A stretch of 64,000 nt of DNA. It comes from Thinopyrum elongatum. Taxonomy: Eukaryota; Streptophyta; Magnoliopsida; Poales; Poaceae. The position numbers were made by a program, and so were the translations under genes. The DNA is taken from NCBI GenBank assembly GCA_011799875.1, contig CM022297.1, positions 71,623,868 to 71,687,867 on the forward strand, read 5' to 3'. Positions 1 through 11,362 of this stretch are shown here, one piece after another. The notes under the pieces were generated by a model. That model was not told the origin of the DNA. It did not search any database and saw nothing but the letters and a program-made list of their open reading frames with translations. Each line of letters starts with the position of its first letter. Position 1 is the first letter of the stretch.

Positions 1-9
1 ACCTTCTTC
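1..9. other. Left flank of the outer CACTA element
   Basis: Nine bases precede the outer CACTA terminus. The last three (7-9, TTC) match the three bases after the other terminus (62432-62434), as expected for the 3-bp target duplication of CACTA elements. Nothing else can be said of so short a flank. Confidence 0.75.
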
Positions 10-481
10 CACTACCGGAATCGAGCCCTATGCCGACGGCCCACAGCCGTCGGCATAGGACCAAACCCTGTGGGGATAGCCCTATGCCGACGGCCACCGT
101 TGGCATAGACCCGTCGGCGAATACAGGCCGAGCCGTCGGCATAGCCTTATATGCCGACGGCGTCCGTACAACCGTCGGCATCTCTCCACCGTCGGCAAAT
201 TTCTCCGTATGACTGCAGCTGACGGCGTTGTCGTTAGGACATCTCCAACCACGAGCCACCACGTGGCACGGCTATGCCAACGGCCTAGCCGTCGGCATAG
301 ATCTGAATATATGCCGAACGCTGGGCCATCGACATAGACATGCAACGTGGCGCTCGCTGGGCAATATTGGTGCACGACTATGGAAACACTTCAGAACAAG
401 GTTTGGGCCAAACCTACCACAAGATCCCCTCTGCGGCGACCAAACGCAGTCGTCCCCCCCCCCAAAAAAAGTGCCGGCGAC
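10..481. repeat. CACTA-1 left subterminal repeat arm
   Basis: Direct and inverted copies of a motif around GCCGACGGC recur from about 33 to 345, many followed by or following CATAG or TATGC. The last five bases (477-481, GCGAC) are the left copy of the Tat target duplication. A C10/A7 homopolymer pair lies just before that insertion point. Frames open across this arm are low-complexity artefacts of the repeat. Confidence 0.85.
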
Positions 482-1071
482 TGTCAGGGTTACGATCCTG
501 ACAATGAGTACTAGGGGTACGAATAAGGGGCAGAGACTACCTACGGTGCGGGTGTAACACTCGTTGTTTAACGAGTTCGGGCCCCTCTCGGTGGAGGTAA
601 CAACCCTACGTCTCGTGCCCAGAGGCTTGCTTTGATTTGAAGGGTATCATTATAGAGATTGAACATGCCTGGTTATGGAGAGGGGTGCGGCTTATATAGA
701 GTGCGCTGCAGCCCCATGTCTCCCACACCGCCGAGGCATTAACTGTCATTGAATGAGTCAGTTACTAGTGTAATGAGCCTCTACTACAGCAGTTACAGGT
801 AAAGGTAGCTATAACTTTATTTAGTGGATGACTTAGGATTCCTCGTCTGTTGCAGCTCCCACGTCGTCCTCCTGTCTTGTACGTCCGGGTGGTGGTCCAT
901 CGGCCGAGTGACATGTGACAGTTCGAGTGCTGCGGAGCCGTCCGAGTGAACTCTCTGATGTATGCATCCGACTGTTGGCATGGTCCAGGGACCTACCTAT
1001 GATGGTGGTGGGCCCTATGTGGGTCCCAAATGATGGGTCCTTGACCCTACCTGTAATAGGTGACCACTTCA
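482..1071 (-). repeat. Tat element 3' LTR (left copy)
   Basis: This LTR aligns along its length with 60860-61417. Shared segments include AATGAGTACTAGGGGTACGA and the end TAATAGGTGACCAC. It is 590 bp against 558 bp, mainly because about 31 bp near 683-714 are absent from the right copy. Those bases carry the TATA box on the element's coding strand. Confidence 0.9.
691..698 (-). promoter_or_regulatory. TATA box of the Tat LTR promoter
   Basis: On the minus strand this reads TATATAAG within CTCTATATAAGCC, a standard plant TATA context, and is correctly oriented for element transcription. It survives only in the 3' LTR; the 5' LTR has lost this stretch. Confidence 0.6.
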
Positions 1072-1799
1072 TTGGCCCCCGAATCGGTTGGGATTTCGTA
1101 GGCCAAACAAACCGACCCTTCGGTTGAGTCCGAGTGCTGCAGGGGCACTCGAAATATGTTTCCGAACTGTGATTTATTGTTCCTTGGACGAAAACACAAC
1201 GGATTCTGGACTTTAGGTTTACCCAGATGACCGGGTGTTTTTTATCATCGAGAAAAACCCGGTGGCATTCGTTTAGCTCCTCGGAGGAGATAGACTAGGG
1301 GCCCGAGTGAGAGCATGCCATTACAACTCGAGTGGCGATGCCGGCGCGTGGTCTGACTCTCCGGAGATACGCCACTCCTTATCCCAGGGGAGCGCCAGCG
1401 CAGGCCTTCTATGAGTCCAGGTTTACGAGTCATGCGCCTTGGAGCCTACCGAGAGGGCCAAGTGAACCCACAGAGGGGCGTCAAGCTCGTCACATAACGT
1501 GGCCGAGTGCACGGGTCCCCGCGGAGGGTGGTCAGTCGAACTGACGTGCATCCTTTAGGAAAGGAATCGCTGGCAATCAATCGGATTGATTCATCCCAGA
1601 AATCTCGGGGTTTGAATTTGTGTGTTCGCGCGCTGAAGCGGTAACGTCGTGTGTTAGTGGGAAAGTGGGGGCGTGGCTCCTTGATTTGTGCGCATGATCC
1701 TCGCCACGTGTTGCGCTTGCCCTGTGTAAAGCCCTGCCGCGCGGGCCGTCGATCCAGGGATTCGCGGTGGGAGATTTGGTTGAAGATTTTGTCTGGAGG
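1072..1799. other. Tat spacer between the 3' LTR and the antisense gene
   Basis: No coding domain is seen. In the element's sense this is the stretch just inside the 3' LTR, but no clean polypurine tract is visible beside the LTR. Relative to the antisense gene it is the 5' upstream region. It includes short repeats of the phrase CCGAGTG, which recurs throughout Tat internal DNA. Several open frames overlap here with no recognisable content. Confidence 0.6.
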
Positions 1800-1806
1800 T
1801 ATAAAA
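1800..1806 (+). promoter_or_regulatory. Candidate TATA box of the Tat antisense gene
   Basis: TATAAAA in the context GGAGGTATAAAAGATT lies about 100 bases before the frame that leads into the accessory protein. It is followed by a C-rich stretch resembling a 5' UTR. Position and orientation fit a separate promoter for the plus-strand gene. This is inferred from sequence only. Confidence 0.45.
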
Positions 1807-4069
1807 GATTCAGGGGCAGAGGTCCGGGCCTCAGATCCCCTTTCGCTCGCCCCGACTCCTCCGCTCCTCTCCTCCACCCAAGTGCGCGGCGCTGGCGAGG
1901 GATTCCACGGCCAAGGCAGAGAAGGCGAATAGGGCGGGGAAGGCCACTTCTTCTTGCTCTGGTGCGGCGGCCGGCGGCGCGGCGGGTGACTGGCTCCCGT
2001 CGCGCGTCACCGCCCGGCGGCTAGAGGAGTTGGTGGAAGAAGGGCTGATTCCGCATGAAGGATGGCGTCGCCCGGGCGCGAGGGAGGTCGAGCCGGCACC
2101 TCATGAGGACGAGCGTGTCCTGCTCGTCACCCATGTGGAGCGGGGCTTCTCGATGCTACCCCACCCCTTTTTTCAAGCGTTGCTCGATTACTTCGCGGCT
2201 CAGCTCCATCACCTTCCTCCCAACGCTGTCATTTATCTCTCGGCCTTCATCTCTCTTTGTGAGAACTTCTTGGGCTGCCACCCTCACTGGGGCCTCTTCA
2301 AATACATCTTCACTTGCCGGTCGATGACCGTGAAGGACTCGCCGACTGGAGAGAAAACCCATGTCACCCAGCTATGCGGGGGCCTGGGTATCCACGTTCA
2401 TGGGGGGAGGTCCTTCCCTAAGATGAGCTTTCCCGATTCTGTCAACGGATGGCAGCGGACCTGGTTCTACTGCAGGGATGTCCCCAGCGCCCACAACCAG
2501 TCGAGCCTCCTGCCATACTTGTCTGAGCGAGTACGAGCCCCGGCGTCCCTCACTGTGGCGAAGGAGGAGAAGGTGGGTGTCGATATCTTGTCCAGCACGT
2601 TGGTTGGAGTTGTGAATGCTGGAGTGAACGACATGGACTTGCTGGAGACTTTCTTCACTCGGCGCATCCCGCCACTTCAGGCCAGGGCCCACCCCATGTG
2701 GTTGTACGAGGGGCCGGGTGATTCCACCTGGGTGCATCCTGAGGATCTCACCGAGAAGGAGGTGGGGGCCAATATCAAGGCCATCACTTGCGCTCGTGAC
2801 AACCCGCGGGGGACTCGGTTGGTGCCAGCCTTTCACAAGTACTTGCCGCCCATTGAGGTATTTGTCTGTAGTTCAGTCGGCTTGACCATATGTTGCTTTT
2901 TGAAAAGCTAACCCTCATGCTGTTACGTGTTCGCCTCTCAGGACTTCCAAAACATGATTCGTAGGATCCCGGTGGTGTACCGTTCGCCCCAAGATGTGAC
3001 GAGTGACACCGAGCAGCAGTATTCGTGGAGGTCAAATGACGACGAGAGTGATAACGACGACGACGATGATGATGACGATGACAGCTCAGAGGAGGGGGAC
3101 GAGGCAGAGTCCTCTTCATCTTATGAGCCCCCCAAAGAACCCCGCTCCAAGGCACTGCACAACCCAAAGGGCAAGGCAGGAGAATCTCAACAGCCGACTG
3201 CTTCAGGTCGAGTGACTCGGAGCTCCAAGCGCGCTCGAGCCGAGGATGAGAGCTCGGCGGAGAAACAGCCCAAACAGATCTCCTCCAAGCCTCGAAAGGT
3301 TGTAGTGCCGCGGATCAAGGTGGCAGTGCCTGTGGCCTCGAAGTGAGCGCTCTCGCCGATTCCTTGCTTGTTTTTGTATTGATTTGGTTGTTGACCGAGT
3401 GTTGTTTGATCCTTGTAGTAATGACACCTCGACAACTTCAGCGGACCCGCATGCCCGCAAGCAAGGCCCGAGTAACGCTAACGCGGTAGGTGCCGCCACC
3501 TCCAAAGGTATGTTGTATTGGTTGACTCGGATGGTTATGCCTTCTCCGACTGGACTTTAATGGTTTCCTTGGTTTATGCAGCTCCACCTGAGATTATCCA
3601 GCTGGATGACGAAGAGAGGACTGACCCGCCGAATCCGGATGCCATCAGGGAGGGAACACCGAGTGCTGACACGCCAATGACGGACGCCTCTCCTCGCCAG
3701 ATGACCCGTGTTTCTCCGGCGAAGGTTGCCGCAAAGACTGTGAGGCCGAGTCCTCTAGCTGAAGGTGGTTCGGCATCTTCGTCAGCGGTGGTGCCGCCTG
3801 CAGGGTCTACCCAAGACCCTCCAAATGAAACGGCGGTGATTCCAGCCCCGAGGCCGACTCCTGCGACTCCGTCGACCCCAGCTACTTCCTTCCCGTTGTA
3901 CCATGTCCATGAGGATCAGGTGGGGGCGAGCTGATCCAGGTGGGGCTTATGTGCGACCGGCTGAAGGAGGCTTATGACGCCAGCGCAGCGCTGCAGACCA
4001 ACGTCCGAGTAAGTACCATTGTGAGTATGATTTCCAGTCAAAGTTTTTCTTTTTTATCTTGGTAGGATT

Positions 4070-4500
4070 TCTGTCAGTGGGTTTGCGCAGGGCACACCCA
4101 CTGGGTGTTCATGAACTAGTGGGGGCACGCTGAGTGCACTCACTGTGTGTAGTCTTCGAGGCTCCTGTCAACTGGAGTCAGTTGTCAGGAGTCTTTGAGC
4201 CTTTGTTGAATTTCTTTGCGTTCACTCGGAGTCTAGCCGGAGCGTAGTCGAGTGGACATGATCCAGTGGGGGCACGCTAAGTGCACCCACTGGGTGTAGT
4301 CCCCGAGGCTACCGTTGACTGGAACAGTCGGCGATAGTCTTAGAACTTGTAGTCGTTTCGCCATGAGGCTGTTTTTTTAGCTCATCGACGAGTCACTTTC
4401 CAGTGGGGGCGCGCTGAGTGCACCCACTGGGTCTAGTCCCCGAGGCTACCGTTGAGTGCTGGCAATCGGTGGTAGTCTTTAGAACTGTCACTAGGCGTTC
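4070..4500 (+). repeat. Tandem repeat in an intron of the Tat antisense gene, about 140-bp unit, three copies
   Basis: The block beginning AGTGGGGGCACGCTGAGTGC and continuing through CCCACTGGGTGTAGTC and CGAGGCTACCGTTGA occurs near 4118, 4265 and 4402, with a partial copy before the first. The copies have diverged, so the array is not young. Confidence 0.8.
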
Positions 4501-4673
4501 GGGGTGCCCGGAAACACTCGTGCGTTGGCGAGATAATAGGTAGAGCCTTCTTCATTGCTGACTTGGGAGTCAGCCGAATGAAGCGGGCCAGCATGTGTTG
4601 TTGTCCTCTATCTTCTTCATTGCCGACTCATGGGCCGACCGAGTGAGGGTAGATCAGGGGTACTTCGGTATAT

Positions 4674-4910
4674 GGTACTGGTCAAGCCTGTTCCTCCTGG
4701 GGGTGCTTGTCTGACCCAGCGACCCGACTGTACTTGAGAATTTGGTACTGATCAAGCTTGTTCCTCCTAGGGGCGCTTGCCTGACCCAGTGACCTGAGTG
4801 TACTTGAGAATTTGGTACTGGTCAAGCTTGTTCCTCTCGGATGGGTAAGACCGAGTGGGTAGCCAGAGAGTACTTCAAGATCTGGTATTGTTCTAACTTG
4901 TTCCTTCCAT
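4674..4910 (+). repeat. Second intronic tandem repeat, about 70-bp unit, four copies
   Basis: TGGTACTGGTCAAGC followed by TTGTTCCTCC recurs near 4674, 4743, 4814 and 4882. The fourth copy is degenerate. It lies in the same intron as the 140-bp repeat and probably expanded independently. Confidence 0.8.
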
Positions 4911-6229
4911 TGGTGTCTGTCTAGATGCTCATGAGTCAATGACTCGGTTTCTCTTTTGGGTCTTCTGACCGACTGTTTCTTGCATGTTGCAGAGGACCTG
5001 TGAGATGGGATCCCACTATGCTGCAATGGAGAAGGAGGTGACATCCCTTTGACTTGATCTGGAGGCTGAGAGGCTCAAGAGCGCCCGACTGGAGAAAGAG
5101 AAGAAAGCCCTGAGAGGTAAGCTATTTCCTCCGACTGGTAGCTACATACTGTTTTTCCCTTTTGATCCGAATCATTTCGCTCCGACAGATGTTCATAGCG
5201 GGAACACCCAACTCGTAATGAGGCTCAAGACTTCTATTTCTTTAGAAACCATGAAGCAGGCTCTAGAGAACAAAGAAAAGGATCTGGCGTTGGCCCAGAA
5301 GGAAGCCAGGACAAAGGCAAAACTTGCCGACGAGAAGCTGGCTTCAGTCATCAAGTTAGAGGAGGAGATCAAGGACCTTAAGGCTACCATCAGTGCTTCC
5401 ACTTAGGAGAAGGTCAAGCTGGAGGAGAAGGCCACGCAGTTGACTGACAAGAAGGATGCCCTGGAGAAACACATCGAGAAGGTTTGTGAGGAATTTAGTG
5501 AGAAGCTGGCTGGTAAGTTCTCCTTTAGCCGAGTGAAATCCATATGTTGCCAATTTTTTCTCAATCATCCGCTCACAGACTGTTCTTCTTGACCCAGAGC
5601 ATTGTTATAACAAGGAACTAGAGCTGGAGAGGCTTGAGAGTGATCTGGACCCTTCCAGGTCACTCGTTGCCGACAACGCAGCCCTTGCCATCCTTCGGCT
5701 TGAAGACCGCTTGGAGAATGCATTGTGCTATATCACTCGGTCAAAGGGTGCTGTGGGTCGGATTGATGAGGAGCTGCAGCCGGGCGTGGAGACCCAGAAG
5801 GACCTGGAGTCAGTGCTGACATGGCTGAATGAAGTCCCCGCTCGGGTCAAGGCTTGGAAGAAGTCTGCAGCCCAGAGTGGTGCTGATGTGGCGCTGTCAC
5901 TCGTCTGCGTTCATTGCAAGAATGTGGACGAGGAGAAGCTGAAGAACCTCCGAGTGATGAACAAGAAGAACCTCAAGTTTGAGGATTTCTTGGGGGCCTT
6001 CGCCGAAGCTGCCACTCGCATTGCCGATGGGATCGACCTGGAGACCTTCGTTGCCCCAGCCAGCCCTCCGCTTGAGGCTTGAAACACTTGGTTAAATTTG
6101 CCCCGGAATGCCGGGTGGTTGATGTAATGAAATACTTCGTTGAGCCTAAGGGCTCGTTTTACTTTTTCCTAAAATATTCGGATGGATCAGATCTTTGGTT
6201 TGCAACCTTTTAAGTCTCCATCTGCTTCT

Positions 6230-6975
6230 TGTGCTCTGCATGTCTTAGGCGAAAGCTGGTTTGCAGCTAAGCTCCCAAGTGTGGACCAGATCCTCACTCG
6301 GATTTATTTTTTTAACTTAGGAGAAAGCTGGTTCACAGCTAAGCCCCCGAGTGTGGAGCAGATCCTCACTCGGCCTGTATTTTTAACTTAGGCGAAAGCT
6401 GGTTCGCAGGTAAGCCCCCGAGTGCGGAGTAGATCCTCAGTCGGCCTGTTTTAAAGTTAGGCGAAAGCTGGTTCGTAGCTAAGCCCCCGAGTGTGGAGCA
6501 GATCCCACTCGGATTGTGTTTTTAACTTAGGTGAAAGCTGGTTTGCAGCTAAGCCCCCGACTGTGGAGCAGATCCTCACTCGGCATGTATTTTTAACTTA
6601 GGCGAAAGCTGGTTCACAGCTAAGCCCCTGAGTGCGGAGCAGATCCCACTCGGATTGTGTTTTTAACTTAGGCGAAAGCTGGTTCGCAGCTAAGCCCCCG
6701 AGTGCAGAGAAGATCCCACTCGGATTGTGTTTTTAACTTAGGCGAAAGCTGGTTCACAGCTAAGCCCCCGGGTGTGGAGCAGATCCCACTCGGATTGTGT
6801 TTTTAACATAGGCGAAGGCTGGTTCATAGCTAAGCCCCCGAGTGTGGAGCAGATCCTCACTCAGCATGTATTTTTAACTTCGGCGAAAGCTGGTTCGCAG
6901 CTAAGCCCCCGAGTGCAGAGCAGATCCCACTCGGATTGTGTTTTTAACTTAGGCGAAAGCTGGTTCGCAGCTAAG
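6230..6975 (+). repeat. 70-bp minisatellite array of the Tat element, eleven copies
   Basis: The core GCGAAAGCTGGTTCGCAGCT followed by AAGCCCCCGAGTG recurs at about 6248, 6322, 6391, 6459, 6530, 6601, 6671, 6741, 6811, 6882 and 6952. The spacing is close to 70 bp with a T-rich spacer. It starts about 150 bp after the antisense gene stop and ends before the integrase frame. Open frames across it are repeat artefacts. Confidence 0.92.
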
Positions 6976-7091
6976 CTTTTCTGCTCCGCACCCACTGGAG
7001 GTGTGTTAGTTTCCGAATGCAGCTAGCATTGTGTAATGAAATGCGATCGTAGCCCGAACTAGACGATATATGTGAAAAGCGGTACTTTTAT

Positions 7092-7908
7092 TCATCTAAG
7101 TTCATTCGGACTAACTATTACAAAGGAGAAATTCTTATTCAAAGTGTAAAACTTGCAGAGTAGATCCGCGTTCCAAGCCCTGGGCTCTTCTGATTCTTTG
7201 GCGAAGTTGTAGAGCTTGTATGCTCCATTATGTAGGACTTTTGATATGGTGAATGGCCCCTCCCAGCGGGGTGCCAGCTTTTGAGGTTTCTGCTGATCCA
7301 CTCAGAGGACCAGGTCTCCTTCCTGGAAGGCACGCCCTCTGACGTGTCTGTCGTGATAGCGACGCAAGTCTTGCTGGTACAACATCGACCTTACAAGCAC
7401 CAGTTCACGTTCTTCTTCCAAAAGGTCCAGGCCATCCTGCCTTGCTTCTTCAGCTTCAGCTTCGAAGTAAAGATCCACTCAGGGAGAATTGTGGAGCAGA
7501 TCACTCGGCAAAACTGCCTCTAACCCGTACACCATAAAGAATGGGGTGCGATTGGTGGATCGATTCGGAGTCATCCGCAGGCCCCAGAGAACTGATGGTA
7601 GCTCGGTCACCCAGGCTCCTGCCACGTGAGTCAGATCACGCATGAGGCGAGGCTTCAATCCTTGGAGTATGTGCCTGTTTGCCCTCTCGGCTTGCCCATT
7701 CGACTGTGGGTGTGCCACAGAGGCGTAATCGACCCGAGTGCCTTTGGTATAACAAAACTCGCGGAACTCGTCCGAGTCGAAGTTAGACCCGTTGCAGGTG
7801 ATGATGTTGTGTGGAACTCCGAATCTGAAGATAATCTCCTTGATGAATTGAATCGCAGTGGTCGAGTCCAGCTTCTTTATGGGTTTGGCCTCGATCCACT
7901 TGGTGAAC
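7092..7908 (-). pseudogene. Tat integrase, C-terminal part
   Basis: The minus-strand frame continues the integrase that begins at 39463-38943; the Athila-1 insertion at 7909 separates the two halves. Visible are FTKWIEA at the join, the HPQSNGQAERANR segment with the third catalytic acid (E), and a C-terminal APRWEGPF...KVLHNGAYKL fold-like region that ends pol. Two in-frame TGA stops, near 7480 and 7303, break the frame. The second catalytic Asp, normally in a TDNG-type motif, is read here as Cys (TCNGSNF). The protein would be inactive even without the insertion. Confidence 0.85.
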
Positions 7909-9490
7909 TGCTACTTCTTGAGCTTGCGTTGTTTTTTCCCTTGAAGAGGAAAGGGTGATGCAGCAAAGTAGAGATAAGTATTTCCCTCAGTTTGAGAACC
8001 AAGGTATCAATCCAGTAGGAGACAACGCAAAAATCACCGTATACCTGCACAAACAATCAAACAACTTGCACCCAACGCGATAAAGGGGTTGTCAATCCCT
8101 TCACGGTTATTTGCAAAAGTGAGATCTGATAGAGATAGATAAATGATAAAGTAAATATTTTTGGTATTTTTGTTTTATAGATCGGAAAGTAAAAGATTGC
8201 AAAATAGTAGATCGGAAACTTGTATGATGAAAAGTAGAAGATTATATGATGGAAAATAGACCCGGGGGCCATAGGTTTCACTAGAGGCTTCTCTCAAGAT
8301 AGAAAATAATATGGTGGGTGAACAAATTACTGCCGAGCAATTGATAGAAAAGCGCAAAGTTATGACAATATCTAAGGCAATGATCATGAATATAGGCATC
8401 ACGTCCGTGTCAAGTAGACCGAAACGATTCTGCATCTACTACTATTACTCCACACATCGACCGCTATCCAGCATGCATCTAGAGTATTAAGTTCATAAAG
8501 AATGGAGTAATGCATTAATAAGATGACATGATGTAGAGGAATTAACTCAAGCAATATGATGAAAATCCCATCTTTTTATCCTCGATGGCAACAATACAAT
8601 ACGTGCCTTGCTGCCTCTACTGTCACTGGGAAAGGACGCCGCAAGATTGAACCCAAAGCTAAGCACTTCTCCCATTGCAAGAAAAACCAATCTAGTTGGC
8701 CAAACCAAACCGATAGTTCGAAGAGAATTACAAAGATATCAAATCATGCATATAAGAATTTAGAGAAGATTCAAATAATATTCATAGATAAGATGATCAT
8801 AAATCCATAATTCATCGGATCTCGGCAAACACACCGCAAAAAAGTATTACATCGAATAGATCTCCAAGAACATCGAGGAGAACATGGTATTGAGAATCAA
8901 AGAGAGAGAATAAGCCATCTAGCTACTAGCTATGGACCCGTAGGTCTGTGGTAAACTACTCACGCTTCATCGGAAAGGGCAATGGTGTTGATGTAGAAGC
9001 CCTCCGTGATCGAATCCCCCTCCGGCAGGGTGCCGGAAAAGGTCACTAGATGGGATCTCACGGGTACAGAAGGTTGCGGCGGTGGAAAAGTCTTTTCGTG
9101 GATGCCTCTGTTGGTTAGGGGATATATGAATATATATACGCAAAAGAATTAAGTCAGGAGGTGCACGAGGGGCCCACAAGGGTGGGGGGCGCGCCCTCCG
9201 TCCTTGTGACCGCCTCGTGGCTCCTCCGACTTCATCTCCAAGTCTCCTGGTTTCCTTCTGGTCCAAGAAAAATCATCGCGAAAGTTTTATTCCGTTTGGA
9301 CGCCGTTTGGTATTCCTTTTTTGCGAAACTCAAAAACAAGAAAAAAACAGAAACTGGCACTGGGCTCTAGGTTAATAGGTTAGTCCCAAAAGTAATATAA
9401 AATAGCATATTAATGCATATAAAACATCCAAAACAGATAATATAATAGCATGGAACAATCAAAAATTATAGATACGTTGGAGACGTATCA
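7909..9490 (-). repeat. Athila-1 3' LTR (left copy)
   Basis: On the minus strand it starts TGATACGTCTCCAACGTATC and ends AGTAGCA. This terminus is shared with all five Athila-type LTR ends in the window. No complete gene is visible. The many short open frames on both strands are LTR noise. Confidence 0.92.
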
Positions 9491-9510
9491 AGCATCCCCA
9501 AGCTTAATTC
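9491..9510 (-). other. Polypurine-tract motif of Athila-1
   Basis: Directly inside the 3' LTR the minus strand reads GAATTAAGCTTGGGGATGCT, a purine-rich AAGCTTGGGGATGC core ending at the LTR. This is where plus-strand DNA synthesis would be primed. The same core occurs again in the interior near 34262-34340 and in Athila-2 near 46011-46081. Confidence 0.7.
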
Positions 9511-11362
9511 CTGCTCGTCCCCGAGTAGGTAAATTGTGACGACCCCGGCTTAATCGTGCACTAACCATACATGCAAATGCACACGATCAAGCCTAAGGAC
9601 TCACTTGAAGATATCACAACACAACTCTAAAACATAAACAAAGTCATACAAGCTTTATATTACAAGCCAGGGCCTCTAGGGCTCGAATACTTAGCTCGAT
9701 GGCATACAAGTGTCAGCGGAAGCATCATATATCTGGGCACAGATATAACAGAGTTACAGATAGGCCTTTACGAAGGCGGGGTAAAATAAAACACTACGAT
9801 CAAAAGGCGTAGGCCTCCTGCCTAGGACCCTACGATCCTACTCCTGGTCGTCGGACGGCTCCTCGTAGTAGTACTCGCCGGGAGGGTAGTAGTAGTAGCC
9901 GTAGTCATCGACAGAGGCAGCTATCTCAGGGGCTCCATCATCTGGCGGCGACAAATGGATATGGGGAGAAAAAGAAAGTAAAGCAAACGTGAGTACTCAT
10001 CCGAAGTACTCAGCAAGCAAGGATCTACACTACACATGCAACATTATCAAAGGGAGGCTGTATATGTGGACTGGGCTGCAGAAATGCCAGAATAGAGGGG
10101 AGAGCCTAGTCCTATCGAAGACTAGCATCTTCAAGCATCTTCATCGGTCTTGCAGCATTAGAAGAGTGTAGATTAACATAATGTAAAGTAGTAGTAATGT
10201 CATCAACCTCGCCCAGAGGTCCTTCCTCGACTCCCTGCGAGAAAGCAATCCCAGAGCCATACTATCCATTTCATCTCAAGTCACCAGTTCTAGTTGTACC
10301 GATCGGGATACTACTCCGAGTGTTCGTTACCGTAGGACAGGCTATCGATAGAATGTTTCTTCCCTGCAGGGGTGCACCAACTTACCCACCACGCTCGCTT
10401 AACTCCGGCCGGACACACTTTACTGGGTCATGCCCGGCCTCGGCCAAACGATACGCCGCAACCCGACCTAGGCTCTAAAGAGAGGTCAGCACGCCGGACT
10501 AACCTCTGCCCCCAGGGGTCTTGGGCCTTCGCCCTGGGAACCCTGCATGTTGCGAGGACGCTCCGAAAGCAGACCTAGCCCCCTTCATACAAGCGCGGGC
10601 TTAACCAGTCCAATCCAAAGCGGGCCGCTCCTCGCTGACGTCTAAAGAGCTTCGGCTGATGTATATGACGCAGAACGCCCACACTATGCCCACGTGATGG
10701 TTAGTGCTATTAGGCCAGAGGCCCCTCGGATCAAATATCCAAACCGTTAGTGTGTTGGTAGTGCGGTAACGAGCAGAGACTCACGAAAGATGTGACCCCG
10801 TCGCCCCGTCTCGAGGACTTGCGGCAAGGGCTAAGAATGCCCGGCCATGCCTCGTGTTCAGCTCTCGGCCACCATCCAGGTCCACCCGACTCCACATCTC
10901 TGGCAATTAAGCTCGCGCGGGTACCCCTCAGGGCCGACCCATCTTTAGTAACATGGTTCAGTGTAAAGTCATAGTAACCATAGTAACCGTGTGTCTAATA
11001 CCAAGGGAACCCTGAGGAATCACCCTCGATGGAATTCCACCTTATGTTATCGTCTAGGTGAACGAAGGAGGAATCACCCTCGAGGTCCACACTCGAGAAG
11101 TTGCACGACGACGTCATTATCGGGGGTGGTGTAGGAGGCATCACCCTCACTGACCACGATCGATTAAATAACCTACAAGGTTATCATCAGAAGTGCTGAC
11201 GAGGTATCACCCTCGGCACTTGATAGTAACCCAGTAGTGTCGGGCAACTAAGGGGGAAGTGATGTGCGGTGCCGGGGCCTGGTCTTCGATCCCGTTGATC
11301 GGGTCTTCTGATAATCCAGCGGGGCGGTCCGGATAAAGTGGGGTCTCTGATGGGTCTCTACC

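Larger units (their letters stand above)
1901..6082 (+). pseudogene. Antisense accessory gene of the Tat element (putative gypsy-type transposon domain), multi-exon, broken
   Basis: The gene lies on the strand opposite gag-pol, between pol and the 3' LTR, where Tat elements carry an extra ORF. The first exon is open from about 1901 to the donor near 2857 and encodes the conserved domain of the Pfam family called putative gypsy type transposon. It includes LEELVEEGLIP and the FFQALLDYF and WQRTWFYC segments. Later exons give an Asp/Glu run and a basic region (about 2941-3341), a Pro/Ser/Thr-rich linker (3580-3934), and Lys/Glu-rich coiled coils (about 4993-5119, 5190-5512, 5597-6082). Introns with GT/AG borders fit at about 2858-2940, 3508-3580, 4011-4990, 5116-5188 and 5513-5596. 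It is damaged by a frameshift near 3925 and stops near 5052 and 5404. The true start codon is not clear, and the role of this protein family is unknown. Confidence 0.7.

Noticed and set aside
1446..1877. 143-codon minus-strand frame near the Tat 3' LTR
   Set aside because: It overlaps the proposed upstream region of the antisense gene, has no recognisable content and is not continuous with pol.
6230..6975. Regularly spaced 70-bp repeats resembling a CRISPR array
   Set aside because: Units are contiguous and related along nearly their whole length, with no unique spacers, and the setting is a plant retrotransposon.
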